Shown piece after piece: positions 1 to 8,333 of a DNA stretch of 48,386 nucleotides. This stretch comes from Pseudomonadales bacterium (GTDB lineage Bacteria; Pseudomonadota; Gammaproteobacteria; Pseudomonadales; Azotimanducaceae), in the NCBI GenBank assembly GCA_016779385.1, contig JADHNT010000006.1:1-48386 (forward strand), given 5' to 3'. The position numbers were made by a program, and so were the translations under genes. A model generated the notes under the pieces. The model saw nothing but the letters and a program-made list of their open reading frames with translations. It ran no database searches and was not told the DNA's origin. The stretch's first letter is position 1. Each line of letters starts with the position of its first letter.

Positions 1-1107
1 GAGCTCCTTGAGGAGGGCATGTTCCTCTACGAGGACGTTTGGGCGCCGGTGGCCGAATACTTGAATCCGGACCTGCCCGTGTATCTCGTTCCCGATGGGC
101 TGCTGAATATTTTGCCCTTCGACGCGCTGGCGGATGAGGATGAGCGCTACCTCCTCGAAACCCTTGATTTGCGCATTCTGTCTTCCGCCCGCGATTTGCT
201 GCCCAATCGCCTTCCCGCGGCGGCGGCGCCACCCCTGGTGATGGCCGGGCCCGACTATGACACGGACGCCGTGGCGGACCCGGAGCAGCTGGCCCAGGCT
301 CGAAGCCGTGCTGCGGGGCGTCCCGCGCCCATGGTACGCAGCGCCAAGGAGGACGAGGCCTTGCCGGCCTCTCGCGCCGCCGTGGTGCTCGAATCGCTCC
401 GAGCCGCTTCCGATGGCCTTCGGGGGTTGAGCTTTAGTCCCTTGCCCGGGGCCCGGCTTGAGGGAGAGCTGATCGTGCGCCGCCTCGGCGAGGACGCCAC
501 GACCGCGCCGGAAATTCTTACGGCTCTGGATGCTCAGGAAGCCGTGCTTGGTCAGTTGACAGCACCTCCTGCCATTCTCCACCTCGCCACCCACGGCTTT
601 TTCCTGGCGCCGCAGGAAAAGCTTCGCAAGCGCCTCATGAAGGCTCAGCGCTCTGCGGAGATGATCATTCCCCCGCCCGGGGATAACCCCTTGCTGCGCG
701 CGGGTCTTGCCTTCGCTGGTATTAACGAGAACGCCCCCTTCTTCGGTCAGCTCGATACGCGAAATGACGGCGTGCTCACGGCCATGGAGGTACTCGACCT
801 AGATCTCTCGGGCACTCAGCTGGCTGTACTTTCGGCTTGCGAAACGGGGCTCGGGGAGATTCATGAAGGGGAGGGCGTGTATGGCCTCCGCCGGGCCTTT
901 CAGGAGGCCGGAGTGCGGGAGGTGGTAACGTCCCTTTGGGAAGTCAGCGATGCTGGCACGCAGGCGCTGATGACTGCGATGTATGCCCGCCTCGCAGAGG
1001 GCATGGCGCCCCGGGAAGCGCTGCGGGAAGCGCAGCGAGAATTGGCGGCTTCACCGCGCTGGGGCTATCCCTACGTGTGGGCAGCCTTCATGATGGTCAG
1101 TCGATAA
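1..1107 (+). CDS. CHAT domain protein (caspase-like), 5'-truncated
   Basis: The reading frame is open from base 1, so the gene starts upstream of the window; 368 residues of its C-terminal part are visible. It is a CHAT domain, the clan CD (caspase/separase-like) peptidase fold often attached to TPR repeats. Counting from the Met at base 19, the HxxxHG-type motif LHLATHGFF carries H192, and the SACETG motif carries C274, the expected His-Cys dyad. Further conserved family segments follow: a GLRRAFQEAG block, a SLWEVSD block and the terminal YPYVWAAFM. Any N-terminal TPR or coiled-coil region lies outside the window. The next two genes on the same strand encode a FecR-domain protein and a CHASE2 adenylyl cyclase, so it probably works in a signalling module. 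Protease activity and substrate are inferred from the dyad only. Confidence 0.9.
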   Translation, partial: ELLEEGMFLYEDVWAPVAEYLNPDLPVYLVPDGLLNILPFDALADEDERYLLETLDLRILSSARDLLPNRLPAAAAPPLVMAGPDYDTDAVADPEQLAQARSRAAGRPAPMVRSAKEDEALPASRAAVVLESLRAASDGLRGLSFSPLPGARLEGELIVRRLGEDATTAPEILTALDAQEAVLGQLTAPPAILHLATHGFFLAPQEKLRKRLMKAQRSAEMIIPPPGDNPLLRAGLAFAGINENAPFFGQLDTRNDGVLTAMEVLDLDLSGTQLAVLSACETGLGEIHEGEGVYGLRRAFQEAGVREVVTSLWEVSDAGTQALMTAMYARLAEGMAPREALREAQRELAASPRWGYPYVWAAFMMVSR

Positions 1108-1152
1108 CGCGCTAAACTGGAGCAAACCTAACGGCTTTAAGGAGTAGGACAC

Positions 1153-2103
1153 ATGAAACAGATTCAGCGCATTGCTTGGGCCCTCGCGCTCGGCCTCCTG
1201 GCGCCGATCGCGGCTCTGGCTGCAGGCCCGGTGGCAAAGCTGAGCCAGCTAGAGGGTACGGTGGAATTCAGTCGGGACGGGGCGGCTTGGGAGGTGCTTT
1301 CCCGGAACAAGTACCTCTTCCCGGGGCATGAGGTGCGCACCGCTACTGATGGCTCGGCGAAGCTCTCGAGCCAGGCCTCGGGGGAGATTCGCGATCTTGG
1401 CGCTTCGACCCACCTGCGGGTGCTCGAGGCCGGCATTGAGGTACTTGCCGGCTCCGGACTCGGGGCCTCGGGAGACGCGGCGGGGGGCTTCTGGCAGGGG
1501 GTCGAGAATAAGTTTGCCACCTCCCAGCGCTACACCACGGTGCGTCGCTCCGTGAAGAAAGCGGAGGATCTCCCGAAGATCGATACGGCACGAAACCTCG
1601 CGCTGACCGCAGAGCACCCGGAAGTGGTGTGGTCCAACGCCGGGCCGGAATTCAGCTACGTGCTTCGCGTGGGCAGTGAGCGCTACACCGTCGCCCCGGC
1701 CTCCACCGCTGAGATGATTCGCTTCCCCGTGCCCGCGCAGCCCGCTGGGGAGTACGAGTACGAGATGCGGATCTATCTGGACGGGGAAGAGGTCTACGCC
1801 CCGCGCCGACCGGGTTCGCTCACCTGGCTTGCCGGGGTGGAGGCCGAGGCGCTGCACCAAGCGGTGCAGGCGCGGAAGGCCGATCCCGACCAGAATGATG
1901 TGTTCTCCATCGCCGAGGTCTACGAGGAGGCGGGGTTGATGGTGCCGGTCATGGACCTCTACCGAGATTTCTTTCAGGCATACCCGGCGGAGAATGAGAT
2001 GCGTCCTCTGCTGATCAAGGCCTATCACGACCTGAAGCTCATGGACCTGAAGGAAAAGGAAGCCATCACCTTCAACACCATCGAGATGGAACGCCAGCTC
2101 TAG
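1153..2103 (+). CDS. FecR-domain periplasmic protein
   Basis: A 316-residue exported protein of unknown exact function. Residues 1-23 form a signal peptide ending near ALAAG. Residues about 28-110 resemble a FecR domain: a KLSQLEGTVEFSRDG opening, then a segment around FPGHEVRTATDGSAKL, the usual pattern for this beta-rich extracytoplasmic domain. The middle (about 150-225) looks like a beta-sandwich, and the C-terminal 90 residues are helical and TPR-like. It starts at ATG 1153 behind AAGGAG. It lies 45 bp after the CHAT gene and 33 bp before the CHASE2-cyclase gene, so all three are probably co-transcribed. I infer that it is a periplasmic sensor or adaptor for the cyclase. It is not a classic FecR anti-sigma partner: no sigma factor gene is nearby and it has no inner-membrane N-terminal domain. 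Confidence 0.8.
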   Translation: MKQIQRIAWALALGLLAPIAALAAGPVAKLSQLEGTVEFSRDGAAWEVLSRNKYLFPGHEVRTATDGSAKLSSQASGEIRDLGASTHLRVLEAGIEVLAGSGLGASGDAAGGFWQGVENKFATSQRYTTVRRSVKKAEDLPKIDTARNLALTAEHPEVVWSNAGPEFSYVLRVGSERYTVAPASTAEMIRFPVPAQPAGEYEYEMRIYLDGEEVYAPRRPGSLTWLAGVEAEALHQAVQARKADPDQNDVFSIAEVYEEAGLMVPVMDLYRDFFQAYPAENEMRPLLIKAYHDLKLMDLKEKEAITFNTIEMERQL

Positions 2104-2136
2104 CCGCTGGCGTCGTAAGCAACCGGGGAGGGCCGC

Positions 2137-4203
2137 ATGGCGATTTTCAAAGGCCGCTGGGATTTTCTTCTGGCGGCGATCTTCTTTCTTCTTGCCCTGG
2201 TGGCCCAGCGCGCGGATCTCTTCGCGGCCCTAGAACTACAAACCCAGTCTTTCCGACAGATTCTCCGCATGGCCGATGTGGATCGTGTGTTCCCGGAAGA
2301 CAAAATCGTCTTCGTGAACCAGGACGAAGCCTTCTTCGAAGATTACGGCAGCTGGCCCCTCCGCCGCCTTGACCTGGCCCGGGTGGCGGAAAACGTGGAA
2401 GCCCTCGGGGGCCGGGTCATGGCGGTCGATAATCTGTTCGATTTTCCCTCCTCCTACGGGGAGGACGGGCCCACGGCGGAGAAGTTTGATGGGGTGCCGG
2501 GTCTGCTCCTCGTGTCCCAGGGGGTGGTCGAGGACGGGCAAATGGTTTCCATTAACCAGCCCGTGGAGCCCATCAATGGCGTGGCAAGCTCCGGCTACAC
2601 AAACGTAGAGTCGCGAAGCGGGCTCAGCGAAATCATTAGCGACCTGCACCTATTCCCTGAAGCGATCCCCATGGAGGACGGGTGGCCCTTTGCTGTGCAG
2701 GCCGTCGCCCTATACCTCGGAGAGACGCCTAGCTACGACTCGGAAACACAGGTGCTTCGCTTTGGCGATCAACTCTCGGTCCAGTTCGACCGCTTTAATC
2801 GGCTGCCCATCGACTTCCCTTCTTTTCCTGCTGGCGCGCAGGGGTATGTCTCGGACTTTGGGATTCCCGTGCTGGAAATGCTCCGCCTTGATGAACTCGA
2901 AGAGGATGAGGCTTGGGAGCTGCGCTTCTGGGTGGAGGACAAGATCGTCATTCTCGGGGATACCTCCGAGGTTTCCCATGATTATTTCGAAACCCCCGTG
3001 GGGCGGCTTTATGGGGTGGAGCTCATTGGCGCTACCGTTGCCACCTTGCTGGCGGGGGGCGGGCTTCTTCCCGCAAGCTTTAGCCTCGAGGCAACGGTAG
3101 CCCTAGGGCTACTTTTCGCGCTCGTAGGCGCGGGAATGCTGCAAAACCCCGCCGGGCGTCTGGCAGCCTCCCTCGGCGCTCTGGCGCTCTGGGCCGTCTT
3201 GGCAACGAAACTTTACGTGGATCAGGGGACCATCCTGTCTATGGCTTACGCCGGCGTCGCGGCGGTTCTAAGCATTGTGCTGATCAATGTGCGCTTTTAT
3301 CTCGTAGAACGGGGACAGAAAACCCTCATCCGGGATGCCTTTGGTCAATATCTTTCGCCGAAGGTGGTCAATATCTTGGTAAAGGATCCCTCGCGCCTCT
3401 CCCTCGGCGGGGAGCAGCGGGAAATGACTGCTTTCTTCTCTGACGTGGCGGGCTTCTCAAGCATCTCCGAGCAGCTCACCCCGGCAGGGCTCGTGGCCTT
3501 GCTCAATGAATACCTCACGGCCATGTGCGACATCATTGCCGAGCACGAGGGTACGGTAGATAAGTTCGAAGGGGATGCCATTATCGCCTTCTGGGGGGCC
3601 CCGCTAGATCAGCCTGACCACGCCTTAAAGGCCTGCCTCGCGGCCATCGATATGCAGCGCTATATGGTGGATTACCGCAAGCGCCTCGAGGCAGAAGGGC
3701 GTCCGCTACTGAAGGTGCGCATGGGGCTCAATTCCGGGCAGATTCTCGTAGGGAACATGGGCTCGGCGCAGCGCATGGATTACACCATCATGGGGGACGC
3801 GGTGAACCTTGCAGCGCGCCTCGAGGGGGTTAATAAGTTCTACGGCAGCGCCACCCTCATTTCCCAGCATACGCAGCGCCTCGTGGGTGACGTCCTCGAA
3901 GTGCGCGAGGTCGATGTGGTCCGGGTGGTGGGTAAAAACGAACCGGTCACGCTCTTTGAGCCCTTGGCCCGGGAGGGGGAACTGAGACAGGAGGAGGCCG
4001 CCCTTCGGGAGGCCTTCGCCGAGGCCCGCAGCCACTATCAGCGCCGGGACTTCCCAGCCGCCGTGGCGGCCTTCGAGGCGGTGTTGGCGAAGTTCCCCGG
4101 GGATGGGCCCTCGGAGACCTTGCACGCTCGGAGTAAACTCTATGTCGAAGCGCCGCCGCCGGCGGACTGGGATGGGGTATTCCAGCTCACGGAGAAGGGC
4201 TAG
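2137..4203 (+). CDS. CHASE2-domain adenylyl cyclase (class III)
   Basis: A 688-residue membrane-bound nucleotidyl cyclase. An N-terminal membrane helix (about 8-25) is followed by a large extracytoplasmic CHASE2 sensor (about 30-295), then three membrane helices (about 300-390) and a cytoplasmic class III cyclase domain (about 425-600). Catalytic residues are visible: metal-binding D436 in FSDVAGFS and D480 in KFEGD; adenine-selecting K476 and T550 in DYTIMGD; transition-state N557 and R561 in NLAARLEG. The Lys/Thr pair predicts ATP rather than GTP as substrate, giving cAMP. The last 65 residues form a TPR-like tail ending in a DWDGV segment, common in CHASE2 cyclases. The start ATG has a GGGAGGG ribosome-binding site. 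It sits directly behind the CHAT and FecR genes. The signal sensed by CHASE2 is unknown. Confidence 0.93.
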   Translation: MAIFKGRWDFLLAAIFFLLALVAQRADLFAALELQTQSFRQILRMADVDRVFPEDKIVFVNQDEAFFEDYGSWPLRRLDLARVAENVEALGGRVMAVDNLFDFPSSYGEDGPTAEKFDGVPGLLLVSQGVVEDGQMVSINQPVEPINGVASSGYTNVESRSGLSEIISDLHLFPEAIPMEDGWPFAVQAVALYLGETPSYDSETQVLRFGDQLSVQFDRFNRLPIDFPSFPAGAQGYVSDFGIPVLEMLRLDELEEDEAWELRFWVEDKIVILGDTSEVSHDYFETPVGRLYGVELIGATVATLLAGGGLLPASFSLEATVALGLLFALVGAGMLQNPAGRLAASLGALALWAVLATKLYVDQGTILSMAYAGVAAVLSIVLINVRFYLVERGQKTLIRDAFGQYLSPKVVNILVKDPSRLSLGGEQREMTAFFSDVAGFSSISEQLTPAGLVALLNEYLTAMCDIIAEHEGTVDKFEGDAIIAFWGAPLDQPDHALKACLAAIDMQRYMVDYRKRLEAEGRPLLKVRMGLNSGQILVGNMGSAQRMDYTIMGDAVNLAARLEGVNKFYGSATLISQHTQRLVGDVLEVREVDVVRVVGKNEPVTLFEPLAREGELRQEEAALREAFAEARSHYQRRDFPAAVAAFEAVLAKFPGDGPSETLHARSKLYVEAPPPADWDGVFQLTEKG

Positions 4204-4230
4204 GCGTGCACGCAGCGTTGGAGTGATGCC

Positions 4231-4569
4231 ATGGATGAAGCATTGCGGGGCGCGCCCGGTTCGCGCCAAGCGGCCCTTGAGGTCGCGCTCACGGAGGCCC
4301 TGGCCCCGACCGTGCTCGAGGTTCTTAACGAGAGCCATAGCCATAACGTGCCGCCGGGCTCGGAATCCCATTTCCGGGTGACTGTGGTAAGCGGCGCCTT
4401 TGCGGGAGAGCGACTGGTGGGGCGGCACCGAGCCGTCAATCGCGTGGCCGCGCCCTTCTTTGCGGAGGGGCTCCACGCCCTGGCGCTACACACCTTCACT
4501 CCGGAGGAGTGGGCCCAGCGGCGTGAGGTAACCGACTCCCCGGCGTGCCGGGGCGGCAGTGGGCGGTGA
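4231..4569 (+). CDS. bolA: BolA family protein
   Basis: A 112-residue BolA protein. BolA proteins act with monothiol glutaredoxins in iron-sulfur cluster trafficking, and E. coli BolA also works as a stress-linked transcription factor. The family core is clear: a helix containing VLEVLNESHSHN, then SHFRVTVVSGAFAGERLVGRHRAVN with the conserved GRHRAVN segment, then a helix ending in LHALALHTFTPEEW. The conserved His of RHRAVN is the expected cluster ligand. The ATG at 4231 has GGAG seven bases upstream. Its end overlaps the GTG start of trhO by 11 bp, so the two are probably translationally coupled. No glutaredoxin gene is adjacent. Confidence 0.92.
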   Translation: MDEALRGAPGSRQAALEVALTEALAPTVLEVLNESHSHNVPPGSESHFRVTVVSGAFAGERLVGRHRAVNRVAAPFFAEGLHALALHTFTPEEWAQRREVTDSPACRGGSGR

Positions 4570-5497
4570 CCCATCGCCGGCCCTCTGGACCGGCTTTGCC
4601 CTCGCGCCCCTCGCCGATCCGGCGTCCCTAGAAGCGGCCTGCCGTGGGGTTGCGGCGCCGACCCTCCGGGGCACTTTGCACCTGGCGCCGGAGGGCCTGA
4701 ACTTCACCCTCTGGGGGGCCGAAGCCGCGCTTCAGGCCCTTTTTGAGCCCATCGATGCGATCCTGGGCGCCGACGCCTACCGGCTTCGGCGTCTGCCAGC
4801 GCCCCTGGAGGCGCCCTTTCGGCGCCTGAAGATCAAGGCTCGGCGCCACCTTATTCCCCTCGAGGGCTATCACCTGGAGGATCCGGGCACGCCCCAGCGC
4901 GTGGCGCCGGAGGCGTGGCACGCCGTGCTCGATGATCCCGCTATCCCGGTCATTGATCTGCGCAATGACTACGAGGTAGCCGTGGGGACCTTCCCCGAGG
5001 CATTAAACCCAAAGACGGAGGCCTTCACGGACTTTCCCGCCTGGGTAGCGGAGCACCTTGACCCGACGCGGGATCGCACCGTGGCCATGTTCTGCACCGG
5101 CGGCATTCGCTGCGAGAAGGCCGCCGCCTGGATGCGTGGCCAGGGCTTTGAGGCCGTGCTGGAGCTCGATGGAGGCGTGCTGGCCTATCTGGATGCCGTG
5201 CCCAAGGAAGAACAGCGTTGGGAAGGGGAGTGCTTTGTCTTCGACGAGCGGATTGCCCTTACCGGAGCGCTGACGCCAGGGGAGACGACCCTTTGCCATG
5301 GCTGTCGCCGTCCTCTGACGCCGACGGATCGGCAAAGCAACGGCTTTGAAGAGGGGGTGAGCTGCCCCTATTGCATTAAATCCCTAACGCCGGCGCAGCG
5401 GGCAGCGCGCCGCGAGCGCTTCCGCCAAGTGTCCCTGGCCGAAGCTCGGGGCGAAACCCACTTAGCACCGCAAGCCAAGAAGGATGAAAGTCAATGA
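4559..5497 (+). CDS. trhO: tRNA uridine(34) hydroxylase TrhO (rhodanese family)
   Basis: A 312-residue TrhO/YceA protein, which hydroxylates uridine 34 of certain tRNAs (ho5U) using oxygen. The N-terminal ferredoxin-like domain is visible (GTLHLAPEGLNFTLWG). The central rhodanese domain has C179 in FCTGGIRCEK, the active-site loop of the family. The C-terminal region has two Cys pairs, CHGC and CPYC, likely a zinc site. The start is a GTG inside the end of bolA, chosen because the family N-terminus aligns from there and no later start keeps the domain complete. Its stop overlaps the next SDR gene by ATGA. Identity is firm; the exact first residue is less so. Confidence 0.93.
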   Translation: MGGDPSPALWTGFALAPLADPASLEAACRGVAAPTLRGTLHLAPEGLNFTLWGAEAALQALFEPIDAILGADAYRLRRLPAPLEAPFRRLKIKARRHLIPLEGYHLEDPGTPQRVAPEAWHAVLDDPAIPVIDLRNDYEVAVGTFPEALNPKTEAFTDFPAWVAEHLDPTRDRTVAMFCTGGIRCEKAAAWMRGQGFEAVLELDGGVLAYLDAVPKEEQRWEGECFVFDERIALTGALTPGETTLCHGCRRPLTPTDRQSNGFEEGVSCPYCIKSLTPAQRAARRERFRQVSLAEARGETHLAPQAKKDESQ

Positions 5498-6258
5498 TCG
5501 ATGCGAAGCCCCTCGCGGGAGAGCGGATCCTGATTACCGGCGCCTCAAGCGGCCTTGGTGCCCACTTCGCGCGCCTGGCCGTGGATGCCGGGGCCGAGGT
5601 GGTGGCGGCGGCGCGGCGGGTGGAAGCCCTTGAGGCCCTGGTCGCGGAGCTAAGAGACGCTGGGGGGGCGGCGGAGGCGGTGGCTCTGGACGTGACCGAC
5701 AGTGCCTCCGTGGAGCAGGTGTTTGTCACCTTAGGGGAACGCCTGCCCACGGTGCTCGTGAATAACGCGGGCATGGAGCCCGGAGTGTTTTCCTTCCTGG
5801 ACCTCGACGAGGCGGGATGGGACGCCACGATCAATACGAACCTCAAGGGCACCTGGCTCATGGCCCGGGCTGCGGCCCGCGCCTGGCGGCAGGTGGGGCA
5901 GGGGGGCAACATCGTCAACATCGCGAGCATCCTCGCCTTCCGCCAGCAGAAGGGGGTCACGCCCTACGCCGTCAGCAAGGCTGGGGTGGTGCAGCTGACG
6001 AAGCAAATTGCCCTGGAAGGGGCGCGTTTTTCCCTTCGCTGTAATGCTCTTGCGCCGGGCTACTTCCGAAGCGCTGTGAGCGCGCGGCTCCTCGATAGTC
6101 CGGAGGCAGAGGCCTTTCTACGGCCCATTCCCCAGCGTCGGGCTGGGGTTCTGGAGGATTACGACGGTGGCTTTCTGCTCCTGGCGGGACGCGCCAGTGC
6201 GCACATGACCGGGCAGGTGATTACGGTGGATGGCGGCCACCTGGTCAGCAGCCTCTAA
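5494..6258 (+). CDS. SDR family oxidoreductase
   Basis: A 254-residue classical short-chain dehydrogenase/reductase with a Rossmann fold. The cofactor loop TGASSGLG is at about 16-23, NNAG at about 92, a catalytic Ser in NIASILAF, and the YAVSK motif with Y158 and K162. An acidic residue near the end of strand 2 is not obvious and Arg residues are present (AAARR), which favours NADP(H). The C-terminus has the FabG-like GQVITVDGG. The start overlaps the trhO stop (ATGA), so it is translated with the tRNA-modification gene, but no functional link is known. The substrate cannot be told from sequence. It converges with the tetR gene 22 bp away. Confidence 0.88.
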   Translation: MIDAKPLAGERILITGASSGLGAHFARLAVDAGAEVVAAARRVEALEALVAELRDAGGAAEAVALDVTDSASVEQVFVTLGERLPTVLVNNAGMEPGVFSFLDLDEAGWDATINTNLKGTWLMARAAARAWRQVGQGGNIVNIASILAFRQQKGVTPYAVSKAGVVQLTKQIALEGARFSLRCNALAPGYFRSAVSARLLDSPEAEAFLRPIPQRRAGVLEDYDGGFLLLAGRASAHMTGQVITVDGGHLVSSL

Positions 6259-6280
6259 GGCGTGCCGCGGGAGCTCGGCT

Positions 6281-6949
6281 TTACGCTTTGCCGCTTCCCG
6301 GAGCGGTCATGCCGCCTACTAGGTAGTCCAGCAGGCGTTCATGGCTAGCTTGGGCGCTGCCCGTTCGCAAATCGCCAAGGGAGGTGTTCTTCCAGGTGCC
6401 GCCGGCGGCTAGACCATGCAGCGTTAAGCTCCAGGAGTAGATATAGCGGGTGCGTCGCTCCTGGTCGCTGAGCTCCGGGAGGGCTTGAGCCAAGAGGGCA
6501 TCTAAGCGAGCCGGAATGCCATGGGCGTCCTGGTTCAGAAGCGTTTGCGTTTCTGGATCGATATCCGTGTGGAGCCTGGCAAGGAAGAGCACGCCGTGGC
6601 GCCCAAGCTGGGGATCCTCGTAAAGGCGAAGGTAGGGCCAGTAGTTCGCGCCGAGAATCTCCCGCACCGTTAGGGGTTCTCCCGCTGCGGCCCGCGCTTC
6701 GAGGCTCGTCACCATGGGAAGGCGGTGCACGTCGAGCTGGCTCTTCAGGAATTCGATGATGGCCTTCACCATGCCCATTTTTGAGCCAAAATGATAATGC
6801 ACGGCGGAGGCGTTTCGTGCGCCGGCATGGGCGTTAATGGTGCGCATGGAGACGGCGTCGAGGCCTTGGGTGGAGAAAAGCTCAAGACCCGAGAGAATCA
6901 GGCTGGCTTTGGTATCGCCACGGACGGCATCGAGAACGGTTTCGGACAC
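6281..6949 (-). CDS. TetR/AcrR family transcriptional regulator
   Basis: A 222-residue regulator. The N-terminal TetR helix-turn-helix is seen in residues about 12-60: ILSGLELFSTQGLDAVSM followed by the recognition helix region ASAVHYHFGSK, the family signature. The C-terminal ligand domain is divergent and gives no ligand clue. The start is a GTG at 6949 with AGGGA nine bases upstream. It lies 18 bp after the tesA stop on the same strand, so it is probably read through from tesA. The spacer contains the perfect palindrome AGGGATCCCT covering its ribosome-binding site. It may regulate tesA or the convergent SDR, but this is only inferred from position. Confidence 0.88.
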   Translation of the reverse strand: MSETVLDAVRGDTKASLILSGLELFSTQGLDAVSMRTINAHAGARNASAVHYHFGSKMGMVKAIIEFLKSQLDVHRLPMVTSLEARAAAGEPLTVREILGANYWPYLRLYEDPQLGRHGVLFLARLHTDIDPETQTLLNQDAHGIPARLDALLAQALPELSDQERRTRYIYSWSLTLHGLAAGGTWKNTSLGDLRTGSAQASHERLLDYLVGGMTAPGSGKA

Positions 6950-6967
6950 GGACAGGGATCCCTATTT

Positions 6968-7636
6968 TTATTTGAGTGTAGCAGCCTCTCGGATTTCTTG
7001 GAGGGTGGTGTTCGCCGCGCCTGCGCCCAGGAGGGGGACGAGGGCGGGCCAGAGGGCCTCAAGCATAAGAGGCTGGGCTTTGGCCGTTGGGTGGATGCCG
7101 TCGGCCTGCATCATGTCCTCGTTCAGGGGCAGAAGGGACCGGGTGAAGGGGAGGAGGCGAACTGCCTCCGCCTCGGCGACGGCCTCGAAGGTCCCCTGGA
7201 AGGCCCTTACGTACCGGGGTCCATAGTTGGGGGGCAGGGGGATGGAAACGAGTAGAACTTCGGCCCCGGTGGCCTTCATGGCTCTGACCATTTCCCTTAA
7301 GTTGCTGTGAATTTGCTCAATCGGGTACCCTCGCAACCCGTCGTTGCCCCCGAGTTCGAGGATGACTACATCGGGTTCCTGGCGGGCGAGCACATCGTCT
7401 AGGCGTCGAAGGCCCCCCCGGGTGGTCTCCCCGCTGATCGATGCGTTAACCAGCGTCACGGGCAGGCCTGCCCGTTCGGTCCGCGCGGCGAGCAGGGCGA
7501 CCCAGCCTTCGCCCGCTTGAAGGCCATAGCCCGCACTAAGGCTATCTCCAAAAACCAGTACCTTCCGTTCCTCCGCCCGTGCTTCAAGCAAGGGGAGGCA
7601 AAGGAGGAGCATCAGCAAGGGAAGGCGTAGCGTCAT
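6968..7636 (-). CDS. tesA: Arylesterase/acyl-CoA thioesterase I, SGNH hydrolase (TesA)
   Basis: A 222-residue periplasmic SGNH hydrolase of the TesA/lysophospholipase L1 group, which cleaves acyl-CoA, aryl esters and lysophospholipids. A signal peptide (about 1-19) ends at EARAEE. Block I has the nucleophile Ser in VFGDSLSAGYG. The oxyanion Gly and Asn are in SGETTRGG and ELGGNDGLRG, and the catalytic Asp-His pair in DGIHPTAKAQ. A longer open frame runs upstream to 7855, but the signal peptide begins at the ATG at 7636, so that start is chosen. The start codon overlaps that of ybbA on the opposite strand in a single CATG. In E. coli tesA is also divergent from ybbA, so the order is conserved. 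Confidence 0.93.
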   Translation of the reverse strand: MTLRLPLLMLLLCLPLLEARAEERKVLVFGDSLSAGYGLQAGEGWVALLAARTERAGLPVTLVNASISGETTRGGLRRLDDVLARQEPDVVILELGGNDGLRGYPIEQIHSNLREMVRAMKATGAEVLLVSIPLPPNYGPRYVRAFQGTFEAVAEAEAVRLLPFTRSLLPLNEDMMQADGIHPTAKAQPLMLEALWPALVPLLGAGAANTTLQEIREAATLK

Positions 7637-8333
7637 GGAATCGAATCGTCCTGTCATATTGTCGGCCCAGTGCCTGGGTAAGCGCCTTGCCCTTGGCGAT
7701 GAGCAGCTCTCCATCCTTACGGGGATCGATCTTGAGATCAAGGTGGGGGATAGCGTCGCCCTCGTCGGCGCCTCAGGATCGGGGAAAACCACACTCCTGG
7801 GGCTTTTGGCGGGGCTCGATACGCCCACGGAAGGGGCTGTGCACTTTGCGGGCAAGCCCTTCAGTTCGGAGTCGGAGGATCGTCGCGCTGCCCTGCGGGC
7901 TGAGGGTATTGCCTTCGTTTTTCAGAACTTCCAGCTGCTTGGAGCCCTCACGGCCCTGGAGAATGTCATGATTCCTCTAGAGCTGGCGGGGCGGGAGGCC
8001 CCGGAGGCGCTGGCCCGCAGCTATCTGGAGCGGGTGGGTCTGGGCGACCGAGCCCGCCATACGCCGCGCCAGCTTTCCGGGGGGGAACAGCAGCGGGTGG
8101 CCCTGGCCCGGGCCTTTGCCGCCCAGCCCAAGCTGCTCTTTGCAGACGAGCCCACGGGCAATCTGGATCGGGCAACGGGGCAGCGCATCGCCGATTTACT
8201 GTTTGAGCTGAATGCGGAGGCTAAGACCACGCTCGTGCTGGTCACCCACGATCCCGCCCTCGCAGCCCGCTGTGATCGGGCCTTGCGCGTCGAGGCGGGG
8301 CAGCTTCATCCCGAGCAGGAGCCCTCCTCGTGA
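7635..8333 (+). CDS. ybbA: ABC transporter ATP-binding protein YbbA (LolD-like)
   Basis: A 232-residue ATPase of the LolD/MacB subgroup. Walker A GASGSGKTT is at about 41-49, the Q-loop follows in FVFQNFQLL, the ABC signature is LSGGEQQRVALARA, Walker B is LLFADEPTGNLD, and the switch His is in VLVTHD. It pairs with the YbbP permease encoded next, overlapping by GTGA. The YbbA-YbbP complex belongs to the type VII (mechanotransmission) ABC group; its substrate is not established, and a role in exporting or extracting hydrophobic compounds has been suggested. Its ATG shares bases with the tesA start on the other strand. Confidence 0.93.
   Translation: MESNRPVILSAQCLGKRLALGDEQLSILTGIDLEIKVGDSVALVGASGSGKTTLLGLLAGLDTPTEGAVHFAGKPFSSESEDRRAALRAEGIAFVFQNFQLLGALTALENVMIPLELAGREAPEALARSYLERVGLGDRARHTPRQLSGGEQQRVALARAFAAQPKLLFADEPTGNLDRATGQRIADLLFELNAEAKTTLVLVTHDPALAARCDRALRVEAGQLHPEQEPSS

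Noticed and set aside
1153..2103. FecR protein as part of an iron-responsive sigma/anti-sigma system
   Set aside because: No ECF sigma factor or TonB receptor gene adjoins it, and it is an exported protein without the FecR cytoplasmic domain.
7637..7855. N-terminal extension of TesA by 73 codons
   Set aside because: It is antisense to ybbA, and the signal peptide begins only at the ATG at 7636.
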